Positions 10,116 to 19,349 are shown, counted from the stretch's first letter. The stretch is DNA of 64,000 nt from Nakamurella panacisegetis (GCF_900104535.1 NZ_LT629710.1:2852001-2916000), one strand, 5' to 3'. Notes: generated from the sequence alone by a model not told the origin. A program made the numbers and translations.

Positions 10116-10660
10116 TGCGTTTGCTCATCGTCGGTCCGCAGGGCGCCGGAAAGGGCACCCAGGCAGCGTTGCTCGCGGAATCGCTCGGTATCCCTCACGT
10201 CTCCACCGGAGACCTGTTCCGGGCCAACCTGGCCGGGGGGACCGAACTGGGCAAGCTGGCCAGGAAGTACATGGACGCCGGAGAACTCGTCCCCGACGAG
10301 GTGACGCAGGAGATGGTGGCGGACCGGGTCACCCAGCCCGACGCCGCGGCCGGGTTCCTGCTCGACGGATTCCCGCGGAACATCTCGCAGGCCGACTGGC
10401 TGACCGAGATGCTGGCCCGGATCGGCGCGCCGATCGATCGCGTCGTCCTGCTCACCGCGCCGGATCAGGTCCTGCTCGGCCGAATGCTGGCCCGCGGCCG
10501 GACCGACGACACGGTCGAGGCCATCACCCGGCGCCTGGACATCTACCACCGCGAGACCAAGCCGCTGATCGACTACTACGACGGGCGGGTCGTGCACGTC
10601 GACGGCGTCGGTGAGGTCGACGAGGTGCACCAGCGTGTGCTGGCCGCGGTTCGCGGCTGA
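10115..10660 (+). CDS. adk: Adenylate kinase
   Basis: Adk interconverts ATP, ADP and AMP in the cytosol. The 181-residue product is the short form lacking the LID zinc/insertion region, as in mycobacteria. Visible motifs are the P-loop GPQGAGKGT (residues 7-15), the AMP-binding STGDLFRANL, and FLLDGFPRN. The ATG overlaps the secY stop (TGATG), and map follows 12 bases downstream. The secY-adk-map order is conserved across bacteria. Confidence 0.98.
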   Translation: MRLLIVGPQGAGKGTQAALLAESLGIPHVSTGDLFRANLAGGTELGKLARKYMDAGELVPDEVTQEMVADRVTQPDAAAGFLLDGFPRNISQADWLTEMLARIGAPIDRVVLLTAPDQVLLGRMLARGRTDDTVEAITRRLDIYHRETKPLIDYYDGRVVHVDGVGEVDEVHQRVLAAVRG

Positions 10661-10672
10661 CGGAACCGGGAC

Positions 10673-11524
10673 ATGGCGCACCACGGCATCCAGTACAAGA
10701 CCAGAGGCGAACTGCAGGCCATGCGGGCCTCCGGTGTGATCCTGGCCCGGGCCATTGCGGCCGGCCGGGCCGTGGTCCGCCCCGGAGTCACGACCGCCGA
10801 CGTCGACGCCGCGGTCGCCGCGGTGATCGCCGAGGCCGGCGCGACCAGCAACTTCCTGCACTACGGCGCCCACGGTTCCGACCCCGGCTTTCCGGCCACC
10901 ATTTGTGCCTCGGTCAACGACGAGGTCGTGCACGGCATCCCGGGGCCCCGCGTCCTGCTCGAGGGTGACCTGCTGTCGATCGATGCCGGGTGCATCCTCG
11001 ACGGCTGGCACTCCGATTCGGCGATCTCGGTACACGTCGGTGACGCCCCCGACATGGCCGAGGTCGACCTCATCAACGCCACCTCGTCCGCGATGTGGGC
11101 CGGCATCGCCGCCATCAACGTCGGCGGGCGTCTCGGTGACGTCTCCTGGGCCATCGAGACCTCGGCCGAGAAGTCGGGCGCCCAGGACGGACGGCGCTAC
11201 GGCTCGGTGTCGGGGTACGGCGGCCACGGGATCGGCACGGCGATGCACATGGAGCCGTTCATCCCGAACCAGGGCAAGCGCGGCAAGGGGCCACGGCTCG
11301 CGCCCGGGATGGCCCTGGCCATCGAGCCGATGCTGACGCTCGGGCGTCCGGCGACGAAGGAACTGGACGACGGCTGGACCGTGGTGACCAGGGACGGCGC
11401 CCGGGCGGCCCACTTCGAGCACTCGGTTGCCGTTCTGGAGGACGGCATCTGCGTGCTGACCGCGGCCGACGGTGGGGCCGCCGATCTGGCCCCCTACGGC
11501 GTCACACCGGTCTCGCTGGACTGA
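10673..11524 (+). CDS. map: Methionine aminopeptidase, type I
   Basis: Map removes the initiator Met from nascent proteins in a metal-dependent reaction. The 283-residue product has the pita-bread fold signatures: [12 protein letters not shown], the metal ligands in LLSIDAGC and [25 protein letters not shown], and a late AIEPMLTLG. It follows adk closely and ends the secY-adk-map cluster. An infA promoter lies downstream. Confidence 0.97.
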   Translation: MAHHGIQYKTRGELQAMRASGVILARAIAAGRAVVRPGVTTADVDAAVAAVIAEAGATSNFLHYGAHGSDPGFPATICASVNDEVVHGIPGPRVLLEGDLLSIDAGCILDGWHSDSAISVHVGDAPDMAEVDLINATSSAMWAGIAAINVGGRLGDVSWAIETSAEKSGAQDGRRYGSVSGYGGHGIGTAMHMEPFIPNQGKRGKGPRLAPGMALAIEPMLTLGRPATKELDDGWTVVTRDGARAAHFEHSVAVLEDGICVLTAADGGAADLAPYGVTPVSLD

Positions 11525-11560
11525 TCGGGGCCCGGAACGGCCGTTTGCGCTGGCCGCGAC

Positions 11561-11589
11561 TTTGCTGGGCTGCGCTTTTCCCGTAGAGT
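11561..11589 (+). promoter_or_regulatory. Candidate promoter for infA
   Basis: TTTGCT (11561-11566) and TAGAGT (11584-11589) are separated by 17 bases, a plausible housekeeping sigma pair. The predicted leader to infA is about 235 nt. It places the infA-rpmJ-rpsM-rpsK-rpsD block under its own promoter, separate from secY-adk-map. Confidence 0.5.
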
Positions 11590-11831
11590 GGAACTTCGGC
11601 GTGCATGTCGTATCGGTTTGTCGTGGCCGCGAACTGGTATTGGCTTCCTCGAGTGCGCTTACCGGTGGTTGCGGGCGGTCCGTCCGTCCCGACCACCACA
11701 ACCCAACGGCTTCTGGTCGTCGGGTAGAGCTGTGCCTGAGGTCGGAGTCGGACCAGGGGTACCGCACATGGCACGACCGCACGGCTGTGCCGATAGGCAG
11801 CCGTGTTCAACAGCAGTGGATTGTGGAGGAC

Positions 11832-12053
11832 ATGGGCAAGAAAGACGGGGCCATCGAGGTCGAGGGTCGCGTGGTCGAGCCGCTTCCCAACGCCATGTTC
11901 CGTGTGGAGTTGGAGAACGGGCACCGTGTGCTCGCTCACATCAGCGGCAAGATGCGGCAGCACTACATCCGCATCCTTCCCGAGGACCGCGTGGTCGTGG
12001 AGCTCTCGCCCTATGACCTCACGCGCGGTCGGATCGTCTACCGCTACAAGTAG
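11832..12053 (+). CDS. infA: Translation initiation factor IF-1
   Basis: IF-1 occupies the A site during initiation and assists IF-2 and IF-3. The ATG at 11832, preceded by GGAGGA, gives exactly 73 residues of one S1/OB domain: [19 protein letters not shown] to the RGRIVYRYK end. Longer in-frame readings extend upstream but lack homology. The gene heads the alpha-operon block, with rpmJ next. Confidence 0.98.
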   Translation: MGKKDGAIEVEGRVVEPLPNAMFRVELENGHRVLAHISGKMRQHYIRILPEDRVVVELSPYDLTRGRIVYRYK

Positions 12054-12056
12054 CCA

Positions 12057-12195
12057 TCACCCCGTGAGGGGTGACCGGCGCCTGACGAAGGCGTGAAGTA
12101 CACCAGCAAGGACCCGCAACCGATACCTGGTGTCGGTTGCTGTGAGGCGGACAATTCCGTTCGCCTCGCGAGCAGCCGGACCCTTTCGGGTCCGG
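12057..12195 (+). other. Multi-hairpin leader between infA and rpmJ
   Basis: Four consecutive stem-loops are visible: TCACCCC/GGGGTGA (12057-12074), CAACCGA/TCGGTTG (12117-12139), GAGGCG/CGCCTC (12144-12167) and CCGGACCC-TTTC-GGGTCCGG (12176-12195). The first could be an infA terminator. The other three lie directly in front of rpmJ and may form a regulatory leader. No known family is recognised. Confidence 0.45.
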
Positions 12196-12244
12196 TCCGC
12201 GAGAAGTCGCGCCGCCCAGGGTGGCGCAGAGAAGGCAGAAGCAG

Positions 12245-12358
12245 ATGAAGGTTCAGCCCAGCGTCAAGAAGATCTGCGACAAGTGCAAGGTGATCCGCCG
12301 GCACGGTCGCGTCATGGTCATCTGCGACAACGTGCGTCACAAGCAGCGCCAGGGCTGA
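12245..12358 (+). CDS. rpmJ: 50S ribosomal protein L36
   Basis: L36 is a tiny zinc-ribbon protein of the 50S subunit. The frame encodes 37 residues, [20 protein letters not shown] onward, ending with HKQRQG. The zinc ligands C11, C14 and C27 are visible, and the fourth ligand would be the His near residue 32. It lies in the standard infA-rpmJ-rpsM position. Confidence 0.96.
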   Translation: MKVQPSVKKICDKCKVIRRHGRVMVICDNVRHKQRQG

Positions 12359-12430
12359 TTGTCCCCGGCGCTCGGTCGTGTCACGCGGCCGAGACCGCCC
12401 ACGTCAGCGTGGGCACCCATCGCGTTTCCA

Positions 12431-12477
12431 CCCGCACCGGCTCGCCGGTGCGGGACACCCCCGGACTTCAGGCCGGG
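12431..12477 (+). other. Two hairpins between rpmJ and rpsM
   Basis: CCCGCACCGGC and GCCGGTGCGGG (12431-12454) form an 11-bp perfect stem with a two-base loop. A CCCCGG/CCGGGG stem follows at about 12457-12477. The 232-base gap has no other gene. The hairpins could act as an attenuating terminator or as a leader for the rpsM-rpsK-rpsD segment. Confidence 0.45.
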
Positions 12478-12590
12478 GCCCGGAGCCCGTCATGCAAGCG
12501 CCTTCCCGATGAAGGTATGCAGCGGCGAGCCAACCAACCGGGACGGGACGCGACCGACACCTGGAGGCCACCGAAGGAGTGCCGCGCCGT

Positions 12591-12965
12591 ATGGCTCGAC
12601 TCATGGGTGTTGATCTTCCCCGCGACAAGCGCATGGAGATCGCACTGACGTACATCTACGGGATCGGCCGCACGCGTGCGGCCGCCCTCTTGGTCGCGAC
12701 CGGCATCAGCCCGGACCTGCGCTCCAAGGACCTGACCGACGAAGACGTACTTGCCCTGCGCGAGCAGATCGATGCCGGCTTCAAGGTGGAAGGCGACCTG
12801 CGCCGCGAGGTCCAGGCCGACATCCGTCGCAAGATGGAGATCGGCTCGTACCAGGGCCTGCGTCACCGTCGTCACCTGCCGGTGCGTGGTCAGCGCACCA
12901 AGACCAACGCACGGACCCGCAAGGGCCCGAAGAAGACCATCGCCGGCAAGAAGAAGGCCAGGTAA
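12591..12965 (+). CDS. rpsM: 30S ribosomal protein S13
   Basis: S13 contacts P-site tRNA and the inter-subunit bridge. The ATG at 12591 gives 124 residues starting [24 protein letters not shown] 12 bases upstream is in frame but would add MPRR without homology. AAGGAG lies 11 bases before the ATG. The C-terminal [21 protein letters not shown] signature is present. Confidence 0.97.
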   Translation: MARLMGVDLPRDKRMEIALTYIYGIGRTRAAALLVATGISPDLRSKDLTDEDVLALREQIDAGFKVEGDLRREVQADIRRKMEIGSYQGLRHRRHLPVRGQRTKTNARTRKGPKKTIAGKKKAR

Positions 12966-12971
12966 CAAACC

Positions 12972-13382
12972 ATGCCACCGAAGACCCGTCAGGGTGCCGC
13001 CGGCGTCAAGAAGATCCGGCGCAAAGAGAAGAAGAACGTCTCGCACGGGCACGCCCACATCAAGAGCACGTTCAACAACACGATCGTTTCGATCACCGAT
13101 CCCACCGGGGCCGTGATTTCGTGGGCCTCCGCCGGCCACGTCGGCTTCAAGGGCTCGCGCAAGTCCACCCCGTTCGCCGCCCAGATGGCCGCCGAGAGTG
13201 CTGCCCGCAAGGCGATCGAACACGGCATGCGCAAGGTCGATGTCTTCGTCAAGGGCCCGGGTTCGGGTCGCGAGACGGCCATCCGCTCCCTGCAGGCCGC
13301 CGGCCTCGAGGTCGGCGCGATCTCCGACGTCACCCCCCAGGCCCACAACGGAACCCGGCCGCCCAAGCGGCGTCGGGTCTGA
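12972..13382 (+). CDS. rpsK: 30S ribosomal protein S11
   Basis: S11 lines the E-site platform of the 30S subunit. The 136-residue product carries [20 protein letters not shown], the [19 protein letters not shown] block and the C-terminal [20 protein letters not shown] motif. It begins six bases after rpsM, has a normal length, and precedes rpsD by 22 bases. Confidence 0.98.
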   Translation: MPPKTRQGAAGVKKIRRKEKKNVSHGHAHIKSTFNNTIVSITDPTGAVISWASAGHVGFKGSRKSTPFAAQMAAESAARKAIEHGMRKVDVFVKGPGSGRETAIRSLQAAGLEVGAISDVTPQAHNGTRPPKRRRV

Positions 13383-13404
13383 CCCGGGGAGAGGAAGCTA
13401 AATC

Positions 13405-14010
13405 ATGGCTCGCTATACCGGACCCATCACCAAGAAGTCCCGTCGTCTCAAGGTCGACCTGGTCGGCGGGGACAAGGCCTTCGAGGCCCGTCCCTTCCCG
13501 CCCGGGCAGCACGGTCGTGCCCGGACCAAGGAGAAGGAATACCTGACGCAGCTGCAGGAGAAGCAGAAGGCTCGCTTCACCTACGGCGTCATGGAGAAGC
13601 AGTTCTCGCGCTACTACAAGGAAGCATCGTCCCGCCCGGGTAAGACCGGCGAGACCCTGCTGCAGATCCTCGAGTCGCGCCTGGACAACGTCGTGTACCG
13701 CGCCGGCCTGGCCCGGACCCGCCGCGCTGCCCGCCAGCTGGTGACCCACGGTCACTTCCTGGTCAACGGCACCCGCGTCGACGTCCCGTCCTACCGGGTC
13801 GAGCAGTACGACATCATCACCGTCCGCAAGCAGTCGGTGGAGACCTTCCCGTTCGAGCTGGCCCGCCAGACGTTCGGCGATCGTCCGACCCCCGCCTGGT
13901 TGCAGGTCGTCCCGAACTCGCTGCAGGTGCTCATCCACTCGCTGCCGGTCCGGGCTCAGATCGATTCGCAGATCACCGAACAGCTGATCGTCGAGTACTA
14001 CTCGAAGTAG
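13405..14010 (+). CDS. rpsD: 30S ribosomal protein S4
   Basis: S4 nucleates 30S assembly and is the alpha-operon repressor in E. coli. The 201-residue product has the N-terminal basic domain (MARYTGPITKKSRRLKVDLV) and the S4 RNA-binding domain near residues 90-150 (LESRLDNVVYRAGLARTRR, GHFLVNGTRVDVPS). The N-terminal zinc cysteines seen in some S4 proteins are absent, as in other C-minus forms. An inverted-repeat element separates it from rpoA. Confidence 0.97.
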   Translation: MARYTGPITKKSRRLKVDLVGGDKAFEARPFPPGQHGRARTKEKEYLTQLQEKQKARFTYGVMEKQFSRYYKEASSRPGKTGETLLQILESRLDNVVYRAGLARTRRAARQLVTHGHFLVNGTRVDVPSYRVEQYDIITVRKQSVETFPFELARQTFGDRPTPAWLQVVPNSLQVLIHSLPVRAQIDSQITEQLIVEYYSK

Positions 14011-14052
14011 GCCGTTCACCCGGCACGCGGATCAACTCCGTGTTGCTGGAAC

Positions 14053-14170
14053 CCGTGGTCGGCATGGATCAACTTCGACGGCATGGATCAACTTGGCCCT
14101 TTTGGGACTCGTGGGACAGAAGTGAACAACTTCATCCAGGCCTGAGAAGTTGATCCATGCCGGACCACGG
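14053..14170. repeat. Inverted-repeat element between rpsD and rpoA
   Basis: The left arm (14053-14076) and right arm (14146-14170) are reverse complements over 24 bases with a single extra G in the right arm. GGCATGGATCAACTT occurs twice in the left half (14061-14075 and 14080-14094) and once inverted in the right arm. The 69-base centre has no coding signal. It looks like a non-autonomous palindromic (REP- or MITE-like) repeat in an otherwise conserved operon junction. Whether it is repeated in the genome cannot be seen here. Confidence 0.7.
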
Positions 14171-14237
14171 CGCACCACCCGCAGTACCCGAGTGACGTCA
14201 AATAGCGGTCGTCACCAGTAACAGAAGGAGCCCCACC

Positions 14238-15338
14238 ATGCTGATCTCTCAGCGCCCGGCCCTGACCGAAGAGCCGGTCTCGGCGAACCGTTCGCGTTTC
14301 GTCATCGAGCCGCTCGAACCCGGTTTCGGCTACACCCTGGGCAACTCGCTCCGTCGCACGCTGCTGTCGAGCATCCCCGGCGCGAGCGTCACCAGCATCC
14401 GCGTCGACGGCGTGCTGCACGAGTTCACCACCGTGCCCGGTGTGAAGGAAGACATCACTGAGCTCATCCTCAACCTCAAGGAACTGGTCGTCTCCTCCGA
14501 GGACGACGAGCCCGTCACCATGTACCTGCGCAAGCAGGGCCCCGGCGACGTGACCGCCGCCGACATCGCGCCCCCGGCCGGTGTCGAGGTGCACAACCAG
14601 GACCTGCACCTGGCCACCCTGACCAAGAAGGGCAAGCTCGAGATCGAGCTCGTCGTCGAGCGTGGCCGCGGCTACGTCCCGGCCTCGCCCAACAAGGTCG
14701 TCGGGGCCGAGATCGGCCGCATCCCGGTCGACTCGATCTACTCGCCGGTCCTCAAGGTGACCTACCGCGTCGAGGCGACCCGGGTCGAGCAGCGCACCGA
14801 CTTCGACCGTCTCGTCCTGGACGTCGAGACCAAGCCGTCCATCTCCCCGCGGGACGCACTGGCCTCGGCCGGCACCACCCTGGTGGAGTTGTTCGGCCTG
14901 GCCCGCGAACTGAACATCGACGCCGAGGGCATCGAGATCGGGCCGTCGCCGGCCGAAGCCGATCACATCGCCGCCTTCGCGCTGCCGATCGAGGAGATGG
15001 ACCTCACCGTCCGCTCCTACAACTGCCTCAAGCGCGAAGGGATCCACACCGTCGGCGAGCTCGTCTCGCGCACCGAGGCCGATCTGCTCGACATCCGCAA
15101 CTTCGGCCAGAAGTCGATCGACGAGGTCAAGATCAAGCTGCACGGCCTCGGCCTGTCGCTCAAGGACTCGCCGGCCGGTTTCGACCCGGCCGCGGCCGCC
15201 CAGGCCTACGGCGACGCCGACTGGAGCGACACCGAGGACGACTTCGGTACCGCGGCCGTCCCGGCCGAGGGCACCAACTTCAGTGCGCCGGCCGAAGCGG
15301 GCGACGACACCGACTACGCCGAGACCGAGCAGGTCTAG
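14238..15338 (+). CDS. rpoA: RNA polymerase subunit alpha
   Basis: The alpha dimer scaffolds RNA polymerase assembly, and its CTD binds UP elements and activators. The 366-residue product has the NTD ([20 protein letters not shown]), an assembly domain and the helix-hairpin-helix CTD near residues 253-305 ([28 protein letters not shown]). An acidic, Ala-rich tail of about 45 residues follows, typical of actinobacteria. The ATG follows an AGAAGGAG site. An inverted repeat interrupts the rpsD junction. Confidence 0.99.
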   Translation: MLISQRPALTEEPVSANRSRFVIEPLEPGFGYTLGNSLRRTLLSSIPGASVTSIRVDGVLHEFTTVPGVKEDITELILNLKELVVSSEDDEPVTMYLRKQGPGDVTAADIAPPAGVEVHNQDLHLATLTKKGKLEIELVVERGRGYVPASPNKVVGAEIGRIPVDSIYSPVLKVTYRVEATRVEQRTDFDRLVLDVETKPSISPRDALASAGTTLVELFGLARELNIDAEGIEIGPSPAEADHIAAFALPIEEMDLTVRSYNCLKREGIHTVGELVSRTEADLLDIRNFGQKSIDEVKIKLHGLGLSLKDSPAGFDPAAAAQAYGDADWSDTEDDFGTAAVPAEGTNFSAPAEAGDDTDYAETEQV

Positions 15339-15431
15339 GTCCGACACTGGAATCCGGTCCATCCGCCGGTTCGGGGATGGGCGGCAGAGCCGCTTCGCGC
15401 GGTCTGCTGAACGCAGATAGGAAACCGTCGG

Positions 15432-15455
15432 CCCCGGGGAGTTCGCTCCCCGGGG
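15432..15455 (+). other. Perfect hairpin in the rpoA-rplQ gap
   Basis: CCCCGGGGAG-TTCG-CTCCCCGGGG is a 10-bp perfect stem with a UUCG tetraloop, 58 bases before rplQ. No T-tract follows. It may be a partial terminator or an mRNA-stabilising element within the rplQ leader. Confidence 0.5.
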
Positions 15456-15512
15456 ACCGCCTCACCCGGCCCCGGGCTCATCCGGACGCCGGACACGATC
15501 AAAGGAACTGAG

Positions 15513-16091
15513 ATGCCTACTCCCACCAAGGGTCCCCGCCTCGGCGGATCGCCGCAGCACGAGCGACTGATCCTGCGCAACCTCGCGCAGTCGCTGTTCG
15601 AGCACGGCAAGATCACCACCACCGAGGCCAAGGCCAAGCGGCTTCGCCCCTTCGCCGAGAAGATCATCACCAGCGCGAAGCGCGGCGACCTGCACGCCCG
15701 TCGCGAGGCCCTCAAGGTCATCCGCGACAAGAACGTCGTGCACAAGTTGTTCGCCGAGATCGGGCCGTCGTTCGCGACCCGTGACGGTGGGTACACCCGC
15801 ATCATCAAGACCGCTCCCCGCAAGGGCGACAACGCCCCCATGGCGATCATCGAACTCGTGGCCGAGGAGACCGTTTCCTCCGCCGCCAGCCGGGTCGCCC
15901 GCCGCGCCGCGTCGACCAAGGCGCCGGCCGCTCCGGCCGCTCCCGAGGTCACCGCGACCGACGAAGCCGAGGCTCCGACGCAGGCCGAGCAGGCCGTTGA
16001 CGAGTCCCCGGCCGAGGGTGACGTTGCTCCGGTCGAGTCCGCCGCTGACACGGACGCCCCGGTCGACGAAGACTCAGAGCCGACCAAGTAG
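15513..16091 (+). CDS. rplQ: 50S ribosomal protein L17
   Basis: L17 sits near the tunnel exit. Residues 1-120 are the conserved domain: [40 protein letters not shown], and [19 protein letters not shown]. Residues from about 125 to 192 form an Ala/Pro/Glu/Asp-rich acidic tail, an extension seen in many actinobacterial L17 proteins. A strong terminator ends the ribosomal superoperon ten bases downstream. Confidence 0.98.
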   Translation: MPTPTKGPRLGGSPQHERLILRNLAQSLFEHGKITTTEAKAKRLRPFAEKIITSAKRGDLHARREALKVIRDKNVVHKLFAEIGPSFATRDGGYTRIIKTAPRKGDNAPMAIIELVAEETVSSAASRVARRAASTKAPAAPAAPEVTATDEAEAPTQAEQAVDESPAEGDVAPVESAADTDAPVDEDSEPTK

Positions 16092-16100
16092 GTCCTGTTC

Positions 16101-16150
16101 CGCGGAAAGGCCCGTTCCGGAAGTTCCCGGAGCGGGCCTTTCCGCGTTTT
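16101..16150 (+). terminator. Intrinsic terminator after rplQ
   Basis: Arms CGCGGAAAGGCCCG (16101-16114) and CGGGCCTTTCCGCG (16133-16146) are perfectly complementary with an inner TTCCGG/CCGGA stem, followed by TTTT. This is a textbook Rho-independent terminator closing the S10-spc-alpha superoperon. Confidence 0.9.
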
Positions 16151-16180
16151 CGGGCCCGGCCGCATAGGGTCGGTCCCGAG

Positions 16181-17107
16181 ATGAGCGATCAGAATCCCCC
16201 CGAGAACGTGCGGCTGCGGCTGGACATCTCCTACGACGGCACCGACTTCTCCGGCTGGGCCGCTCAACCCGACCGCCGCACCGTAGCCGGATGCCTGTCC
16301 GAAGCACTCAAGGTGCTCTTCCGCCAAGACGTCCCGCTCGTGGTGGCCGGGCGCACCGACGCCGGGGTGCACGCGACCGGGCAGGTAGCCCACATCGACG
16401 TCCCCGTGGCCGGCCTGATCGGCCTGGCCCCGCGCGCCAAGGACCCGGAGACCGACGGTCTCACCGGCGGACGTACCGGTCTGTTGCGACGCCTGGCCGG
16501 GCTGCTGCCGCTCGATATCCGGGTTCGGGCCGTCACGGTCGCCCCCGACGGGTTCGACGCCCGATTCGCGGCCCTGCGTCGGCACTACCGCTATCGGATC
16601 GGCACCGCGGAATGGGGCGTGGAACCGCTCGGGCGCAAGGACGTCTTCGCCCGGCGTCGCCCGCTCGACGTCGATGCGATGACCAAGGCCGCCGATCTGC
16701 TCGTCGGACTGCACGACTTCGCGTCGTTCTGCAAACCGCGGGACGGGGCGACCACGGTCCGGGAACTCCAGTCGTTGACGGTCGGGCGGCAGGGCGACCT
16801 GGTCGTGGTCGAGGTGACCGCGGACGCGTTCTGCCATTCCATGGTGCGGTCGTTGGTCGGGGCGCTCATCGCGGTGGGGGAGCACCAGGTCCCGTTCACC
16901 CGCCCGGCCGAGCAGTTGGCCGCCGCCTCGCGCTCTTCCGGGGTGAACATCGCGCCTGCGCTCGGCCTGACCCTCACATCGGTCGACTACCCTGCCGACG
17001 AACAGCTGCGGTCCAGGGCCTTGGCCACCCGGGCCACACGCGAACTGCCGCCTCGGTTGGAACCGATCGACCACGGGAACGGTCACAGCGGCACCGAGGC
17101 GTCCTGA
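16181..17107 (+). CDS. truA: tRNA pseudouridine synthase A
   Basis: TruA makes pseudouridine at tRNA positions 38-40. The 308-residue product starts with RLRLDISYDGTDFSGWAAQP and has the catalytic Asp60 in AGRTDAGVHATGQVAH. A Gly/Thr-rich insertion near residues 85-105 lengthens it relative to E. coli TruA, as in other actinobacteria. A TAGGGT -10-like hexamer ends 10 bases before the ATG, so it may be transcribed separately from rplQ with almost no leader. Confidence 0.96.
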   Translation: MSDQNPPENVRLRLDISYDGTDFSGWAAQPDRRTVAGCLSEALKVLFRQDVPLVVAGRTDAGVHATGQVAHIDVPVAGLIGLAPRAKDPETDGLTGGRTGLLRRLAGLLPLDIRVRAVTVAPDGFDARFAALRRHYRYRIGTAEWGVEPLGRKDVFARRRPLDVDAMTKAADLLVGLHDFASFCKPRDGATTVRELQSLTVGRQGDLVVVEVTADAFCHSMVRSLVGALIAVGEHQVPFTRPAEQLAAASRSSGVNIAPALGLTLTSVDYPADEQLRSRALATRATRELPPRLEPIDHGNGHSGTEAS

Positions 17108-17186
17108 ACGGGGGGAGTGACCTGTTGCTTCGTCCGCTGCACACCCGGGATCGAAGGACCACTGCGTTGCCATCGGAGGGCAAGGA

Positions 17187-18533
17187 ATGAGAAGTCCCGC
17201 CAGATTCGCCGTCGCGCTCGGCGCGGTCACAGCTATCGTGCTCGCCGGTTGTGCCAGCACCGTCGCCGGCCGCGCCCAACCGGCCGCGTCCGCGGTCGCG
17301 CCGTCCTCCGAGCCGCAGGTCCCGGCCAGCTCGTTGCCGTCCGCAACGTCCGCAACGGGATCGACGGCAGCCCGGACGTCGATGGCCCCCAGCACGGAGT
17401 CGACGAGCGCGAGTGCACCGCAAACCTCCGGTGGCCCCGGACCGACCGGCTCGGGTACGACCTCCGGCTCGTCCGGTGCCTCCTCCACGGCGTATCCGAC
17501 CACGCCGGCCCAGCTGATCAAGACGCCGCGCACCGCGACCCAGGCCGCTCTGCTGGAGGGCGCTCGGATCGCCTCCTACCTGGTCGTGCCGACGTTCATC
17601 GACCCGACCCTGACCAAGGGGAGCATCTCCACGATGCCGCTCTACGGGCCGAAGGCGATGACGATCCTGTTCGGGGCGGACGTGATGCCCTCGGTCGCTC
17701 AACGGGCCGGGATGATCTCGGGGTTCTCCTCGTCGCGAAGCGACGCCGACAACAACAATCTGATCGTGGCCGCAATCGAGTTTCCCTCGGCGGCCTCGGC
17801 CAAGGCCGCCGCTCCGCTGCTCGCTGCTGCCGCGGCCAACAAGGGCAAGGACAAGGGAAAGGCGAACATCCCCGGCTTCCCGGCCGCGGTCGGTTGGTAC
17901 GGGGCGTTCAGTTCGGACTACGGCTACTACCAGGCCTTTCTGGCCCAGGGTGCTCTGGTGCTCTACGTCTGGGTGACCGGACCGAAGCTGAACACGCCGA
18001 CGCTCCAAGCTGCCCGCGCGGCCCGGGCGTTCCAGGTCGAGACAGCGGCCATGGCCAAGTTCGTCCCGACGCCGCCGGCGAAGCTGATGCAGCTGCCGAT
18101 CGACCCGGACGGTATGGAGGCCCACACGCTCCTCAACAGCGCCGACGACGCCAGCGCCACCGACGGTGTGGTCACGGCCGCCGGCCAGCTGCACTACGAC
18201 ACCGATCCGGTGGGTACCCAGCAGCTGTTCGCGCGCGCCGGGGTGGACCTGGTGTCGGACGGTCGCACCTCGGTGTACCGGGCCAAGGACGCGGCGGGCG
18301 CGGTGGCAGTGCGGGACGGGTTCGTCGCGTTCGTGGAGAAGTCCACGTCCGGCATGACGCCCTACACTCTGACCGCGGATGTCCCGGCCGTGTCCTGCCT
18401 GCAGCAGGCGCTCAACTCCAAGTACTACTGCGTCGGCGTGGCCGGGCGGTACGCCTTCGAGATCAACGCGGACAGCGTGGCCGATCTGAACGCGGCCGCA
18501 GCCGCGCAGTACGCGATGCTGCAGGGCTTCTGA
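17187..18533 (+). CDS. DUF7373-like secreted lipoprotein
   Basis: The 448-residue product has a lipoprotein signal peptide (VTAIVLAGC, lipid-modified Cys near residue 22) and a Ser/Thr/Pro/Ala-rich linker to about residue 105. A globular domain follows, with LLEGARIASYLVVPTFIDP and ISGFSSSRSDADNNNLI. These features resemble the actinobacterial DUF7373 lipoproteins, whose function is not known to me. It would be anchored on the outer face of the membrane. It stands alone between truA and the rplM promoter. The family assignment rests on remembered motif similarity. Confidence 0.75.
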   Translation: MRSPARFAVALGAVTAIVLAGCASTVAGRAQPAASAVAPSSEPQVPASSLPSATSATGSTAARTSMAPSTESTSASAPQTSGGPGPTGSGTTSGSSGASSTAYPTTPAQLIKTPRTATQAALLEGARIASYLVVPTFIDPTLTKGSISTMPLYGPKAMTILFGADVMPSVAQRAGMISGFSSSRSDADNNNLIVAAIEFPSAASAKAAAPLLAAAAANKGKDKGKANIPGFPAAVGWYGAFSSDYGYYQAFLAQGALVLYVWVTGPKLNTPTLQAARAARAFQVETAAMAKFVPTPPAKLMQLPIDPDGMEAHTLLNSADDASATDGVVTAAGQLHYDTDPVGTQQLFARAGVDLVSDGRTSVYRAKDAAGAVAVRDGFVAFVEKSTSGMTPYTLTADVPAVSCLQQALNSKYYCVGVAGRYAFEINADSVADLNAAAAAQYAMLQGF

Positions 18534-18588
18534 TCTCCCGCGGGCTCTGTGACATGCGGCATTCGGGCTTGTCGCTGGGCCTCGCATT

Positions 18589-18617
18589 TTGACCTCCGCG
18601 CCCCAGCACGGTAACCT
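18589..18617 (+). promoter_or_regulatory. Promoter for rplM-rpsI
   Basis: TTGACC (18589-18594) and TAACCT (18612-18617) are spaced by 17 bases, a good housekeeping match. The transcript would have a 5' leader of about 285 nt before rplM. Confidence 0.65.
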
Positions 18618-18905
18618 CGATCTTCGGCGTGCCATTGCATTGCCATGAGCCGGTGTCGTACGTGCTCGTGGTGGTGCAGAGCGCCCCGTTGTGTTGTGCG
18701 TCGCCTCTCGAACGTGAATCTTTCGGACTTGGCCTGGATCCCCGGGTTTGCCCCGGGAGATCATTGCAGCGGGGAACTCCGGCGGCCGGCGCAGCAATGA
18801 CCCCGAGGTCGTCGCCGGAAGGCGTCGACGCTCGTCAAGGGACGTACCACCCGCGACGAGATCAAGACTGGTAACAGACCGCATTCAAGAGACAGAGGCA
18901 TATCC
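18618..18905 (+). other. Long 5' leader of rplM
   Basis: About 285 noncoding bases lie between the predicted promoter and the rplM GTG. A CCCGGG-TTTGC-CCCGGG hairpin with flanking partial pairing is at about 18739-18760. No conserved protein is visible in any frame. L13 autoregulatory leaders are known in Firmicutes; I could not match that structure here. Confidence 0.35.
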
Positions 18906-19349
18906 GTGCGCACGTACAGCCCCAAGCCCGGCGACGTCACCCACGCCTGGCACGTGATCGACGCGACCGACGTCGTGCTCGGCCGGCTGGCCAGCCAGTC
19001 CGCGCAGCTGCTCCGCGGCAAGCACAAGGCGATCTACGCGCCGCACGTCGACACCGGCGATTTCGTCGTCATCATCAACGCCGAGAAGGTCGCCATCTCG
19101 GGCAACAAGCGGGACGGCAAGTTCCTCTACCGCCACTCCGGCCAGCCGGGCGGCCTGCGCAAGCAGAGCGTCGGCGAGCTGCTCGACACCCGCGCCGACA
19201 AGCTGGTCGAGAAGGCCATCATCGGGATGCTGCCGCACAACTCGCTGGGTCGTTCGATCGCCCGCAAGCTCAAGGTCTACGTCGGACCGGAGCACCCGCA
19301 CGCGGCGCAGCAGCCGCAGCCGTTCGACATCGTCCAGGTTGCCCAGTAA
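18906..19349 (+). CDS. rplM: 50S ribosomal protein L13
   Basis: L13 is an early-assembly 50S protein. The 147-residue product starts at GTG and has [37 protein letters not shown] and the signature block with [20 protein letters not shown]. It ends in the usual [14 protein letters not shown] segment. It is cotranscribed with rpsI, 87 bases downstream, as in nearly all bacteria. Confidence 0.98.
   Translation: MRTYSPKPGDVTHAWHVIDATDVVLGRLASQSAQLLRGKHKAIYAPHVDTGDFVVIINAEKVAISGNKRDGKFLYRHSGQPGGLRKQSVGELLDTRADKLVEKAIIGMLPHNSLGRSIARKLKVYVGPEHPHAAQQPQPFDIVQVAQ

Noticed and set aside
15335..17533. Long minus-strand open frame of 732 codons
   Set aside because: It is antisense to rplQ and truA, both certain genes, and has the Arg/Pro/Gly-rich composition expected of a shadow frame in high-GC DNA.
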